This document shows positions 33,444-42,495 of a DNA stretch of 64,000 bases, in pieces. Below the pieces are notes generated by a model. It made no database searches. It was not told where the DNA came from and saw only the letters and a list, made by a program, of their open reading frames with translations. Source of the DNA: Nocardioides marmoribigeumensis (GTDB lineage Bacteria; Actinomycetota; Actinomycetes; Propionibacteriales; Nocardioidaceae). Within the stretch, counting starts at the first letter, position 1. Every line of letters begins with the position of its first letter. A program made the position numbers and the translations under genes. The DNA lies in NCBI RefSeq assembly GCF_031458325.1, contig NZ_JAVDYG010000001.1, forward strand, positions 1,736,001-1,800,000, written 5' to 3'.

Positions 33444-35057
33444 ATGGAGTCCTACGCAGCCGGTGAGCAGACCCCGCCCCTCCTCGAGGAGACGATCGGG
33501 GCCAACTTCGAGCGGACGGTGGCCACGCACGGGGACCGCGAGGCGCTGGTCGAGGTGGCCACCGGCCGCCGGTGGACCTACGCCGAGCTCGACCGCGACG
33601 TCGACTCGCTCGCCGTCGGGCTGCTGCGGGCCGGCATCACCAAGGGCGACCGGGTCGGCATCTGGGCGCCCAACTGCGCGGAGTGGACCCTCACGCAGTA
33701 CGCCACGGCCAAGATCGGCGCGATCCTGGTCAACATCAACCCGGCCTACCGCACCCACGAGCTGGCCTACGTCCTCAACCAGTCGGGGGTGAAGCTGCTC
33801 GTCTCCGCGCCGGACTTCAAGACCAGCGACTACCGCGCGATGGTCGAGGAGGTGGTCTCGACAGGCTCGACCAGCGTCGAGCGGGTGGTGTTCCTCGGGG
33901 ACCCGGAGTGGACCGACCTCAACGAGCACGACCCGGGCGTGACGGTCGAGGAGCTCCTCGACTACTCGCTGGAGCCCGACGACCCGATCAACATCCAGTA
34001 CACCTCCGGCACGACCGGCTTCCCCAAGGGCGCGACGCTCAGCCACCGCAACATCCTCAACAACGGCTACTTCACGACCGAGACGATCAACTTCACTGAA
34101 CGTGACCGGCTGGCGATCCCGGTCCCCTTCTACCACTGCTTCGGCATGGTGATGGGCAACCTCGGCTGCACCACCCACGGCGCCTGCATGGTGATCCCGG
34201 CGCCCGGCTTCGACCCCGCCCTCACCCTCCGAGCCGTCCAGGACGAGCGCTGCACGGGGGTCTACGGCGTCCCGACGATGTTCATCGCGATGCAGAACGC
34301 CCCGGGCTTCCACGACTACGACCTGTCGACCCTGCGCACCGGGATCATGGCCGGCTCCCCCTGCCCGGTCGAGGTGATGAAACGCTGCATCGACGAGATG
34401 GGCATGACCGAGGTCTCCATCGCCTACGGCATGACCGAGACCTCGCCGGTCTCCTGCCAGACCCGCGCCGACGACGACCTCGAGCGGCGTACGGCGACCA
34501 TCGGGCGCGTCCACCCGCACGTCGAGGTCAAGGTGGTCGACCCCGCCACGGGCGAGGCCGTCGAGCGCGGCGAGCCCGGCGAGCTGTGCACCAAGGGCTA
34601 CTCCGTGATGCTCGGCTACTGGCAGGAGCCGGAGAAGACCGCCGAGGCCGTGGTCGACGGCTGGATGCACACCGGGGACCTCGCGGTGATGCGCGAGGAC
34701 GGCTACTGCACGATCGTCGGACGCATCAAGGACATGGTCATCCGCGGCGGGGAGAACATCTACCCGCGCGAGATCGAGGAGTTCCTCTACACCCACCCCG
34801 ACGTCGAGGACGTGCAGGTGGTCGGCGTCCCCGACGAGAGGTACGGCGAGGAGCTGTGCGCGTGGATCCGCCTGCGCGAGGGGGCCGAGCCCCTCGACGC
34901 CGACCGGGTCCGCGAGTTCGCGACCGGACGGCTGGCGCACTACAAGATCCCGCGCTACGTGCTGCTGGTCGAGGAGTTCCCGATGACCGTGACCGGCAAG
35001 ATCCGCAAGGTCGAGATGCGCGAGGAGTCGGCCCGGCGGCTCGGGCTCGGCGGGTGA
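33444..35057 (+). CDS. AMP-dependent acyl-CoA synthetase (fatty-acid CoA ligase)
   Basis: A 537-aa ANL-superfamily enzyme that adenylates a fatty acid and transfers it to CoA. The P-loop is [11 protein letters not shown] near residues 186-196. [21 protein letters not shown] near 332, [10 protein letters not shown] and the hinge [20 protein letters not shown] near 430 follow, with the C-terminal Lys in [10 protein letters not shown]. This domain set fits medium/long-chain FadD-type ligases. The start at ATG 33444 is leaderless (TAGCGT at 33431-33436). Codons near residues 138-144 carry a dispersed DNA repeat (33855-33872). Confidence 0.95.
   Translation: MESYAAGEQTPPLLEETIGANFERTVATHGDREALVEVATGRRWTYAELDRDVDSLAVGLLRAGITKGDRVGIWAPNCAEWTLTQYATAKIGAILVNINPAYRTHELAYVLNQSGVKLLVSAPDFKTSDYRAMVEEVVSTGSTSVERVVFLGDPEWTDLNEHDPGVTVEELLDYSLEPDDPINIQYTSGTTGFPKGATLSHRNILNNGYFTTETINFTERDRLAIPVPFYHCFGMVMGNLGCTTHGACMVIPAPGFDPALTLRAVQDERCTGVYGVPTMFIAMQNAPGFHDYDLSTLRTGIMAGSPCPVEVMKRCIDEMGMTEVSIAYGMTETSPVSCQTRADDDLERRTATIGRVHPHVEVKVVDPATGEAVERGEPGELCTKGYSVMLGYWQEPEKTAEAVVDGWMHTGDLAVMREDGYCTIVGRIKDMVIRGGENIYPREIEEFLYTHPDVEDVQVVGVPDERYGEELCAWIRLREGAEPLDADRVREFATGRLAHYKIPRYVLLVEEFPMTVTGKIRKVEMREESARRLGLGG
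33855..33872 (+). repeat. Dispersed 18-bp repeat inside a coding region, copy 1
   Basis: GTCTCGACAGGCTCGACC, identical to 58320-58337. Here it is translated in frame as part of [10 protein letters not shown] within the acyl-CoA synthetase. The unit resembles short repeats I recall as widespread in related actinobacteria. Confidence 0.7.
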
Positions 35058-35085
35058 CCCGGCCGCGCACCCGCTGCGGCGGGGA

Positions 35086-35214
35086 TCAGCGCAGGAGGCG
35101 GTGACCGTCCTCGGCCTGCTCGTGGGTGCGGTCGCGGTCCTTCCACCAGATCGCGCCGAAGCCGAGCAGCATCGCGGCGGCGAGGATCAGGACGATGACG
35201 AACATGGGGTGCAT
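35086..35214 (-). CDS. Very small single-helix membrane protein
   Basis: A 42-aa protein: MHPMFVIVLILAAAMLLGF, then GAIWWKDRDRTHEQAEDGHRLLR. It has one membrane helix and a charged cytoplasmic tail. GAGG precedes the ATG at 35214. A second start in the same frame gives only a longer unlikely leader. It lies 61 bp downstream of the CarH-like regulator on the same strand, so it may be part of that operon. Function unknown. Confidence 0.55.
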   Translation of the reverse strand: MHPMFVIVLILAAAMLLGFGAIWWKDRDRTHEQAEDGHRLLR

Positions 35215-35275
35215 GGCATGCCTCTGCTTTCCGGTCAGGGGAGGACCTCGTGGTGCGTGGGGGTGACGGTGTGCC

Positions 35276-36154
35276 TCACGACGCGGTGGCGACCGCCTGC
35301 ACCTGACGGGCGACCTCGGCCGAGGCCTGGACGATGTCGTGGCCCAGCGGGGTCGCACCTGTCACCTGGTCCTGGTGCTGCCCGCCGGTGAGGACGAGGA
35401 GCGTGGGGTGGACCTCGCGCAGCAACGCCACCGTCTCGATGGCGGCGGGCACGTCGGTGACGGTCGGGCAGACCACCACGACGGCGGTCGGCGCCAGCGT
35501 GTCCACGACGCGCATCCACTCCTCGGGCGGGAGGTCCTCGCCGAGGTAGCGCGTGGCGACGTGCTGCCGGCGCAGGAGGGTGGCGAACATCAGCGCCCCG
35601 AGCTCGTGGCGGCACCGGGTCGGCAGGCCGACCAGCACCCGCGGGGGGAGGCTGCTCACGCCGGAGGCGTCGTACGCCTGGGAGATGCGGCGCTGCAGGG
35701 CCGCGGTCACGAAGTGCTCGCCGGCGATGCTGATCCGCCCCTCCTCCCACGCCTGGCCGATCGCGACGACCGACGGCAGGAGCCAGGAGGTGACGGTGTG
35801 CTCGAAGCCGGCCAGGGAGAACGCCTCGTCGATGGCCGCGGTCAGCAGGGCGCCGTCCATGCGCTCGGCCGCCTGGACCAGCAGGTCGCTGTCGGGGAAC
35901 GCCCCCGCGGGTGCGCCGGTGGGGGCCGGGCCGTCCGCACCGGACCGCTTGACCCGCTCGGCGGCCTGCGCGGCCGACCAGCCGGCGTCGATCAGCGTGG
36001 ACATGAGCCGGAGGCGCTGGATCGCGCCGTCGTCGTAGAGCCGGTAGCCGGACGCGGACCGCTCGGGGGTGACCACGTCGTAGCGCTGCTCCCAGGCGCG
36101 CACCGTGGACGGGGCGACGCCGGACATCGTGGCGGCCTGCTTCACGGTGTACAT
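35276..36154 (-). CDS. MerR-family regulator with B12-binding domain (CarH/LitR-like photoreceptor)
   Basis: A 292-aa regulator. The MerR winged helix (about 1-70, MYTVKQAATMSGVAPSTVRAWEQR) is followed by a helical bundle (about 85-165) and a cobalamin-binding Rossmann domain (about 165-285). The light-sensing signature W-x9-E-H is present (WEEGRISIAGEH, about 135-146). The B12 site keeps the ligand His in CRHELG near 181 and a late LTGG. In CarH, light breaks the Co-C bond of adenosylcobalamin and releases DNA. A leaderless start with an operator 5 bp upstream (36159-36177) suggests autorepression. No carotenoid or photolyase gene is adjacent. Confidence 0.9.
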   Translation of the reverse strand: MYTVKQAATMSGVAPSTVRAWEQRYDVVTPERSASGYRLYDDGAIQRLRLMSTLIDAGWSAAQAAERVKRSGADGPAPTGAPAGAFPDSDLLVQAAERMDGALLTAAIDEAFSLAGFEHTVTSWLLPSVVAIGQAWEEGRISIAGEHFVTAALQRRISQAYDASGVSSLPPRVLVGLPTRCRHELGALMFATLLRRQHVATRYLGEDLPPEEWMRVVDTLAPTAVVVVCPTVTDVPAAIETVALLREVHPTLLVLTGGQHQDQVTGATPLGHDIVQASAEVARQVQAVATAS

Positions 36155-36158
36155 GCGA

Positions 36159-36177
36159 CAACCTTACACGAAGGTTG
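36159..36177 (-). promoter_or_regulatory. Operator palindrome at the carH-like promoter
   Basis: CAACCTT-ACACG-AAGGTTG, perfect 7-bp arms, lies 5 bp upstream of the regulator's ATG. It overlaps the TAAGGT -10 box (36166-36161, minus strand), so bound regulator would block its own promoter. This matches the size of MerR-type operators. Confidence 0.7.
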
Positions 36178-36227
36178 CACAATCCGTGATGCCACCGGCC
36201 GCGACGGTCGTCACAGACCAGACCCGC

Positions 36228-37088
36228 TCAGAGGGCGGTGCGGACGGCGTACAGCTCGGGGAAGAAGGTCAGGTCGAGCGCGCGACGGAGGAACGGCGCG
36301 CCGCTCGACCCGCCCGTGCCGGTCTTGGAGCCGATGATGCGCTCGACGGTCTTGAGGTGGCGGAAGCGCCAGAGCTGGAAGTTGTCCTCGAGGTCCACCA
36401 GCTCCTCGCATGTCTCGTACGCCGACCAATGGCTCTCCGCGTCGGCGTAGATCCCGGCGAACACCGGCACGAGGTCGTCGCGGAAGGTCCACGCCCTCGT
36501 CACGTCGCGCTCGAGCACGTCGCGGGGGACGGCGTAGCCGTGACGGGCGAGGTAGCGCAGGAACTCGTCGTAGAGCGACGGCTCCTCCAGCGACCGGCGT
36601 ACGACGGCCAGCGCCGCCGGGTCGGCCTCGAAGACCGACAGCATGCGGGCGTTCTTGTTGCCGAGGGTGAACTCGACCGCGCGGTACTGCCAGGACTGGA
36701 AGCCCGAGCTGTTGCCGAGCACCCCGCGGAACTGGACGTACTCGCTGGGCGTGAGGGTGGCGAGCACCGACCACTGCTCGGCCAGCGTGCGCTGCACGTG
36801 CTTGACCCGGGCGACCCGCTTGAGGGCCTGGCCGAGCTCGTCCTCGCGCAGCAGCCGGCAGGCGCTCTCGAGCTCGTGCAGCACGAGCTTGAGCCAGAGC
36901 TCGGTGGTCTGGTGCTGGACGATGAAGAGCAGCTCGTCGTGGTGCTCGGGGTCGCTGAGCGGCCGCTGCGCGGACAGCAGGGTCGGCAGGTCGAGGTAGC
37001 CGCCGTAGCTCATCCGGTCGGAGAAGTCGGTGACCACCGAGTCCTCGAACTCCCGCGTGTTGTCCCGGACGCCCGACGGCTCGACCAT
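36228..37088 (-). CDS. kynA: Tryptophan 2,3-dioxygenase
   Basis: A 286-aa heme enzyme opening the indole ring of tryptophan to N-formylkynurenine. The conserved start of the domain is [19 protein letters not shown], then [17 protein letters not shown]; the proximal heme His is in [22 protein letters not shown] near 240. The start at ATG 37088 follows GGAGGGG; the open frame begins further up without homology. No kynureninase or formamidase gene is nearby. It faces the protease gene at 37195 divergently. Confidence 0.95.
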   Translation of the reverse strand: MVEPSGVRDNTREFEDSVVTDFSDRMSYGGYLDLPTLLSAQRPLSDPEHHDELLFIVQHQTTELWLKLVLHELESACRLLREDELGQALKRVARVKHVQRTLAEQWSVLATLTPSEYVQFRGVLGNSSGFQSWQYRAVEFTLGNKNARMLSVFEADPAALAVVRRSLEEPSLYDEFLRYLARHGYAVPRDVLERDVTRAWTFRDDLVPVFAGIYADAESHWSAYETCEELVDLEDNFQLWRFRHLKTVERIIGSKTGTGGSSGAPFLRRALDLTFFPELYAVRTAL

Positions 37089-37194
37089 CACCCCTCCGCT
37101 CCTGGCTCGTTGGGTCTTCGGTCGTTCGCCTCCCGAACCGCACGTCCGGGAGCAGAATCGGCCGCACCATCTCACTGCAGACGGGGGACCCTCG

Positions 37195-40100
37195 GTGAAC
37201 CGTACGCCTCACTCCGCCCTGGCCGCGCTCGCGGCCCTCGCCCTCGCGCTGGGGCTCGCCGCGCCGTCCGCGCTCGCCGTGACACCCTCGGCCGCACCCT
37301 CGGCCGCACCGGCCAGCGCCTCGGACTTCCTCTACTACAAGGACGCCACCGCGCCGGCGTGCGTGGGCCCGGTGACGCTCAACGTGAGCGACGACCCCTA
37401 CTTCACCCGCGACGACTGCGGGCAGGCGAGCTTCACGCTGAGCAGCGACCCCGCGGGCGCGGTGACCGCCAAGCTCTTCCACGGCGACGCCACCACCGCC
37501 TTCGCCACGCCCGACGTGACCCTCAGCGGCACCGACGGCGACGTCGCGCTCGACCCCGACGGCACCTGGCCCGCCGGCCCCGTGCGCGTCGAGGTGTACG
37601 ACGGCGCGACGCCGGCCGGGTCGAGCACGTTGCTGTTCAACACCCTCGTCGCCGAGATCGACCCCGTCGCCGCGACCAAGCCCGGCGACGCGTTCACCGT
37701 GACCGGCACGCTGTCGGAGGTCGACATCGACAGCAACCTGACCGGCCGCACCCTCACCGGGGTCCCGGGCAGCTTCACCCTCCGCGTGCTCACGGCCGAC
37801 GGGCAGACCCTGAAGGATCTCCCGGTGACCGCGGCCGGTGACGGCACCTTCTCGGCCGCTGTCCCGGGCAGCGCGACCTCGGGCGTGGCCCCCGGTCCGG
37901 CCGACGGCTTCCGGACGACCCTCGGCCTGCGAGCCGTCGACGCGTCCTACACCGACCCGAGCACGGGCGCCTGGGCCGCCGACGACGCCGGCGCGGGCAG
38001 CGTCGACGTGGCCGCGACCCCCAACGGGCTCGTCCTGGAGAACTCCTTCGTGTCCTCGGTCGGCTGGGTCAAGCCGGGCGACGGCTACCCCTCGCGCGTG
38101 ATCGTGCGCAACTACGACCCCACCCCGAGCGGCCCGGTGCAGGTCGTCGTCCCTGCCCCCGACGGCACCAGTCTCACCGGCTCGAGCGGCCCGGGCACCC
38201 ACCCGGCCGCACCGTCCGGCGTGACCTGGTCGCTCCCGTCCGTCCCGGCCGCGAGCGGCGGGGAGCCGGGCGTCTCGACCCTGGTCCTCTCCTGGAAGGC
38301 GGACACGCTCACCCAGGACCCGACCCTGGTGTGGAAGGACCTGTCGAGCACCGCCTCGCTGTCGACCGGCGGCCAGGACACCGACGCCACGAGCCACGGC
38401 CCCAAGGTCATCCCGCCCGACGGCGCCTACGACTCCGCGAGGTACGGCGACCGGCCGTTCCCGATCGTGCCGGTGGACTACCTCGACCGGAAGCACCAGG
38501 CCGACCACTCCGGTGAGGGGCTGGCGCGGAAGATCAACTCCCCCGCGGTCCCCGGCTCGACGTACAACCTCTACCAGGAGATGTCGCTGGGCCAGCTCTA
38601 CCCCGACGGCGACGTGCCCTCCTCCGACATCGCCACCAAGGACTTCACCTACGACAAGGGCTTCCCGTTCACCAGCCCGGCACCGGCCGGCACGTGCCGC
38701 GGCGCGACCGTCGGGTCGGACGGCGCGGGGACCCCGCTCTACCCCGAGCGGATCAAGGACGGCTTCTACCAGCTGCCCGGCACGACCGACTACTACGGCG
38801 ACGACAAGTACGGCTCGGCCGTGGTCGGCTCGGTCTCCGGCGTCGGCGCGCTGATGGACATCGACTCCGCCTGCGGCCCGACCGCCAAGCTGGTCTGGGA
38901 CGCCGCCGCGATCGCCGACCCCGAGATCGACTACTCCGACTTCGACACCGACAAGGACGGCGTCGTCGACTTCTTCATGGTCGTGTTCGCCGGCTGCGGC
39001 GGCAACGGCGCCTCGCAGGAGGGCGCGGCCGCCTGCCCCTACAGCCCGGAGTCCTACGACAACGTGTGGCCGCACTCGTCCTCGCTCGAGGGGACCTATA
39101 CCGACCCCGACACCGGCCTGCCGGGCTTCACCACCGACGACCAGCTCAAGGACCTGCGCGGCCGGCCGCTGTGGTACACCGACTCCGGCCGCACCACGAT
39201 GACCACCACCGACAAGGGCGACGCGCTCAAGGTGTTCGTCCGTGTCGGTCCCTACAACGTCAACCCCGAGACCGCGATCGACAAGGCGAGCGTGATCTCC
39301 CACGAGTACGGCCACTCCCTCGGCCTGCCCGACTTCTACTCCCTCGGCAGCCGCGAGACCTACGGCGACTGGACGCTGATGGCCGAGGACAAGTCGCAGG
39401 ACATCGACGCGTTCGGTCGCCAGGAGCTCGGCTGGGTCGTGCCGCAGGTGCTCGACTCCGACCTCACCGTGACCGGGTGGAAGGACTCCAAGGAGGACAC
39501 GGACACGATCCGGTGGCGCAAGCCGGACGGCACGCCGTACACCCTGACCGAGACGGCCGGCGGCGCGCGCGTCCAGAACTCCCAGATGTACGTCGCCAAG
39601 CTCCCCGGTCGCCGGCTGATCACCGAGAGCGACTTCGACACCGGCGACAAGGCGAGCAAGACCCACGCCTGGTGGTCCGGGGCCGGCAACGACTTCGGGT
39701 GCACGCCGTCCGGCGGGCACAACCTCGACCTCGCGGTGCCGGGGCTCGCGGACCTGCCCCAGGGCACGACCCTGCAGCTGAGCATGAAGTCGCGCTTCGA
39801 CATCGAGTGGGACTTCGACTACGGCTTCGTGCTCACCACCAAGGACGGCGGGTCGACCTACACCTCCCACCCCTCCACCCGGGCGGGCAACGCGACGACG
39901 ACCCCCGCGGCGACCAACCCCAACCAGAACGCCTGCCAGGCGAAGTACGGCAACGGCATCACCGGGGACAGCGCGTCCTACCGCAAGAGCGCGCTGGAGC
40001 TGCAGGCCGACCGGGCCACCGGCGCGACGCCGCCGGCGGAGTTCCTCGCCGACTCCTTCGACGTCAGCGACCTGGTCGGGGCCGAGGACGGTGCGGGCGC

Positions 40101-41766
40101 GCTCCGGCTGAGCTACAGCACCGACCCGGGCCTGGCACGTCCGGGCTGGTTCATCGACGACCTCAAGGTCACCGCCACGCTGCCGGACAACAGCAGCCGC
40201 GTGCTGCTCGACACCGACTTCGAGGGCGAGGGCGGGCCCGAGGACTACCGCGTGTTCAACGGCGGCTGCAAGGACGCGACCGCGGTCGCCAAGCAGTGCA
40301 CCCAGGGGTGGAACTACGTCGACGCCTCCTCGGAGTCGCCGGCCGACCACGCCTACTACCTCGAGCTGCGGGACCGCTCCGGCTTCGACGAGGACAGCAA
40401 GGGCGAGAACGACCGGTCGCCGCTGGGCTTCCAGCCGGGCCTCTACGTCTCCTACACCGACGAGAGCCACGGCTACGGCAACGTCGGCACCGACGACCCG
40501 CCGGCCCAGTCGCCGCTGGACAGCCAGCCCGAGCCGGGCAGCGAGACGCCCGACCTCGACGACGCGGCCTGGACCGCGGCGAGCGGCGACTCCCGCTTCA
40601 CCGACTCCGGCGCGGGGCACACCGACAACTACACCGACCCGTCCAACAGCGAGGTCGACAGCCGCTACTCCTCGGTCGCCAACCCGTGGCGGTTCCGCTT
40701 CGGCTGCCTGACCTTCGACGTCACGAGGATGTCCGGCACCGGCGTGGGCCCGTCGACCTCCGACGGCGACCTCACCGGTGACGTCACCTTCGACATGGGC
40801 GCGGGCTGCGGCACGTTCGACTACGGGTACGGCGACCTGCCGCCGGCGCCGGAGAACACCGCCCCGACCGCGGACGCCAAGGCCACCCCGACCACGGCGA
40901 GGACCGGCCAGCAGGTCGCCTTCGACGCCACCGGGTCGACCGACGCCGAGGACCCCTCGGGCCTGGACTACTCGTGGGACTTCGACGGCAACGGCACCAA
41001 GGACTCCGCCCTGGCCCGGCCGAAGCACGCCTACGGCAAGGCCGGGACCTACCGGGCCAGGCTGACCGTCACCGACCCGCAGGGGCTGACCGACACCGAC
41101 ACGGTGACCATCACGGTGACCACCACCGCGTCCGACACCGCGCCCACGGCGAACGCCACGGCGACCCCGACCCGCACCAGGACGGGGCGGACCGTGACGT
41201 TCTCGGGCCAGGGCTCGAGCGACAAGGAGACCGCGGCGAGCAACCTGCGCTACTCCTGGAGCTTCGGCGACGGGGGCACGACCAAGGACGCCACCGGTCG
41301 CACGGTCAGGCACTCGTTCGGCCGACCGGGCACCTACACCGCCCGGCTCACGGTCACCGACGCCAAGGGGGCCCAGGACACCGACACCGTGCGGGTCGCG
41401 GTCGGCGTGGTGGACCGCTGCGAGACCGCGAGCGTCAAGAAGAGCGGCGACTGGCGGGTGCGGAAGACCTCGGGCGGCAACCGCTACTGCACCGGCGCGA
41501 GGCGGACCAGCACGCTGGTGATGCCGATCGCCGGCGGTCGGCTCGAGCTCTGGTTCGGCCGGGCCAAGGGCGGCGGACGCAGCCGGGTCTACGTCGACGG
41601 ACGGCTCGTCGGGCGCCTCGACCACTCGCGCTCCGGCGGCCTGCGCCTGGGCTACCACCGCGTGTTCACCGGCCTCGGCGGCGGCAACCACCGGGTCGTG
41701 GTCAAGCCCACCGGGGGTCGCGCGTGGGTGGACTACGACGTCTTCTACGCGCGCCGGACGCGCTGA
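37195..41766 (+). CDS. Secreted M6-family metalloprotease with two PKD domains
   Basis: A 1523-aa extracellular protease of the immune-inhibitor-A type. A Sec signal (about 1-34, hydrophobic [19 protein letters not shown]) is followed by an Ig-like pre-region to about 400. The catalytic part has [11 protein letters not shown] at residues 703-713, the zinc motif HExxHxxGxxD. A lectin-like region follows to about 1220, then two PKD repeats (about 1222-1312 and 1318-1405; [13 protein letters not shown] and [12 protein letters not shown]) and a final ~115-residue domain with Cys pairs. GTG 37195 is chosen from the signal peptide. It probably degrades environmental protein. Confidence 0.92.
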   Translation: MNRTPHSALAALAALALALGLAAPSALAVTPSAAPSAAPASASDFLYYKDATAPACVGPVTLNVSDDPYFTRDDCGQASFTLSSDPAGAVTAKLFHGDATTAFATPDVTLSGTDGDVALDPDGTWPAGPVRVEVYDGATPAGSSTLLFNTLVAEIDPVAATKPGDAFTVTGTLSEVDIDSNLTGRTLTGVPGSFTLRVLTADGQTLKDLPVTAAGDGTFSAAVPGSATSGVAPGPADGFRTTLGLRAVDASYTDPSTGAWAADDAGAGSVDVAATPNGLVLENSFVSSVGWVKPGDGYPSRVIVRNYDPTPSGPVQVVVPAPDGTSLTGSSGPGTHPAAPSGVTWSLPSVPAASGGEPGVSTLVLSWKADTLTQDPTLVWKDLSSTASLSTGGQDTDATSHGPKVIPPDGAYDSARYGDRPFPIVPVDYLDRKHQADHSGEGLARKINSPAVPGSTYNLYQEMSLGQLYPDGDVPSSDIATKDFTYDKGFPFTSPAPAGTCRGATVGSDGAGTPLYPERIKDGFYQLPGTTDYYGDDKYGSAVVGSVSGVGALMDIDSACGPTAKLVWDAAAIADPEIDYSDFDTDKDGVVDFFMVVFAGCGGNGASQEGAAACPYSPESYDNVWPHSSSLEGTYTDPDTGLPGFTTDDQLKDLRGRPLWYTDSGRTTMTTTDKGDALKVFVRVGPYNVNPETAIDKASVISHEYGHSLGLPDFYSLGSRETYGDWTLMAEDKSQDIDAFGRQELGWVVPQVLDSDLTVTGWKDSKEDTDTIRWRKPDGTPYTLTETAGGARVQNSQMYVAKLPGRRLITESDFDTGDKASKTHAWWSGAGNDFGCTPSGGHNLDLAVPGLADLPQGTTLQLSMKSRFDIEWDFDYGFVLTTKDGGSTYTSHPSTRAGNATTTPAATNPNQNACQAKYGNGITGDSASYRKSALELQADRATGATPPAEFLADSFDVSDLVGAEDGAGALRLSYSTDPGLARPGWFIDDLKVTATLPDNSSRVLLDTDFEGEGGPEDYRVFNGGCKDATAVAKQCTQGWNYVDASSESPADHAYYLELRDRSGFDEDSKGENDRSPLGFQPGLYVSYTDESHGYGNVGTDDPPAQSPLDSQPEPGSETPDLDDAAWTAASGDSRFTDSGAGHTDNYTDPSNSEVDSRYSSVANPWRFRFGCLTFDVTRMSGTGVGPSTSDGDLTGDVTFDMGAGCGTFDYGYGDLPPAPENTAPTADAKATPTTARTGQQVAFDATGSTDAEDPSGLDYSWDFDGNGTKDSALARPKHAYGKAGTYRARLTVTDPQGLTDTDTVTITVTTTASDTAPTANATATPTRTRTGRTVTFSGQGSSDKETAASNLRYSWSFGDGGTTKDATGRTVRHSFGRPGTYTARLTVTDAKGAQDTDTVRVAVGVVDRCETASVKKSGDWRVRKTSGGNRYCTGARRTSTLVMPIAGGRLELWFGRAKGGGRSRVYVDGRLVGRLDHSRSGGLRLGYHRVFTGLGGGNHRVVVKPTGGRAWVDYDVFYARRTR

Positions 41767-41838
41767 CCACGCCGCTCGGCCCGCTGATCACCCCGCGATG
41801 CCCCGGGGGGCTAGAACACGTTCCACTAGGCTGGCGGC

Positions 41839-42495
41839 ATGACCCCCGACGCCGCCTCCGAGACGGAGCACGCCGAGCAGGACGCCGCCCACGGCGCGCT
41901 GGCCCGGGCGGTGGCCCGGCTGGTCGAGGCCTCGGTGCTGACCGAGGTCCCGCTCGACGAGGTCCGGTCGGTGACCGCCGAGGTCGACCGGCTCAGCGAG
42001 CGGCTCGAGACCCAGGCGACCGAGGGGTCGCTGGGCAGCGTGGTCAGCGACGCCGGCGTCCGCAACCACGGCAACGCGGTGCGGGGCCTGCGCAACCCGC
42101 TGGCCGTCGTACCCGACGAGCAGCGGTGGGTCGAGGACGACCGGCTGCACTTCCGCTTCCGCCTGGGCGCGGCCTACGAGGGCCCGCCGCACCACGTCCA
42201 CGGCGGCGTCCTCGCGCTCGTGCTCGACCAGGCGCTGGGCGAGGCCGCGGCCGTGTTCGGCGGCCCCGGCATGACCGGCCGCCTGACCCTGCACTTCCGT
42301 CGGGCGACCCCGCTCGGGGACGCCTCCACCGAGGCGTGGGTGGAGAGCAGCAGCGGCGGCAAGACGGTCGCCAAGGGCCGGCTGTACGACGCCGAGGGTC
42401 ACCTCTGCGTCGAGGCGGAGGGGCTGTTCATCTTCCCGAAGTGGGCCGCCGACCACCCGCAGTGGGCGCGGCTGTCCTCCGAGCGCGTGCGCTGA
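41839..42495 (+). CDS. Hotdog-fold thioesterase (PaaI/4HBT-like)
   Basis: A 218-aa protein. The first ~95 residues are an unusual helical lead; the hotdog core follows with FRFRLGAAYEGPPHHVHGGVLALVLDQALGEAA (about 115-147), the HGG-x-Asp pattern of this thioesterase group. Core strands in GRLTLHFRRATPLGD and KTVAKGRLYDAEGHLCVEAEG complete it. It likely hydrolyses an acyl-CoA. Leaderless start: TAGGCT at 41827-41832 then ATG at 41839. A single gene between the protease and the 873-aa protein. Confidence 0.88.
   Translation: MTPDAASETEHAEQDAAHGALARAVARLVEASVLTEVPLDEVRSVTAEVDRLSERLETQATEGSLGSVVSDAGVRNHGNAVRGLRNPLAVVPDEQRWVEDDRLHFRFRLGAAYEGPPHHVHGGVLALVLDQALGEAAAVFGGPGMTGRLTLHFRRATPLGDASTEAWVESSSGGKTVAKGRLYDAEGHLCVEAEGLFIFPKWAADHPQWARLSSERVR

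Noticed and set aside
36211-41691. Open frame of 1826 codons on the minus strand
   Set aside because: It runs antisense through the M6 protease and across kynA. The plus-strand frame has a signal peptide, HExxHxxGxxD and PKD domains; the minus frame is low-complexity Val/Gly/Arg sequence typical of a high-GC shadow.
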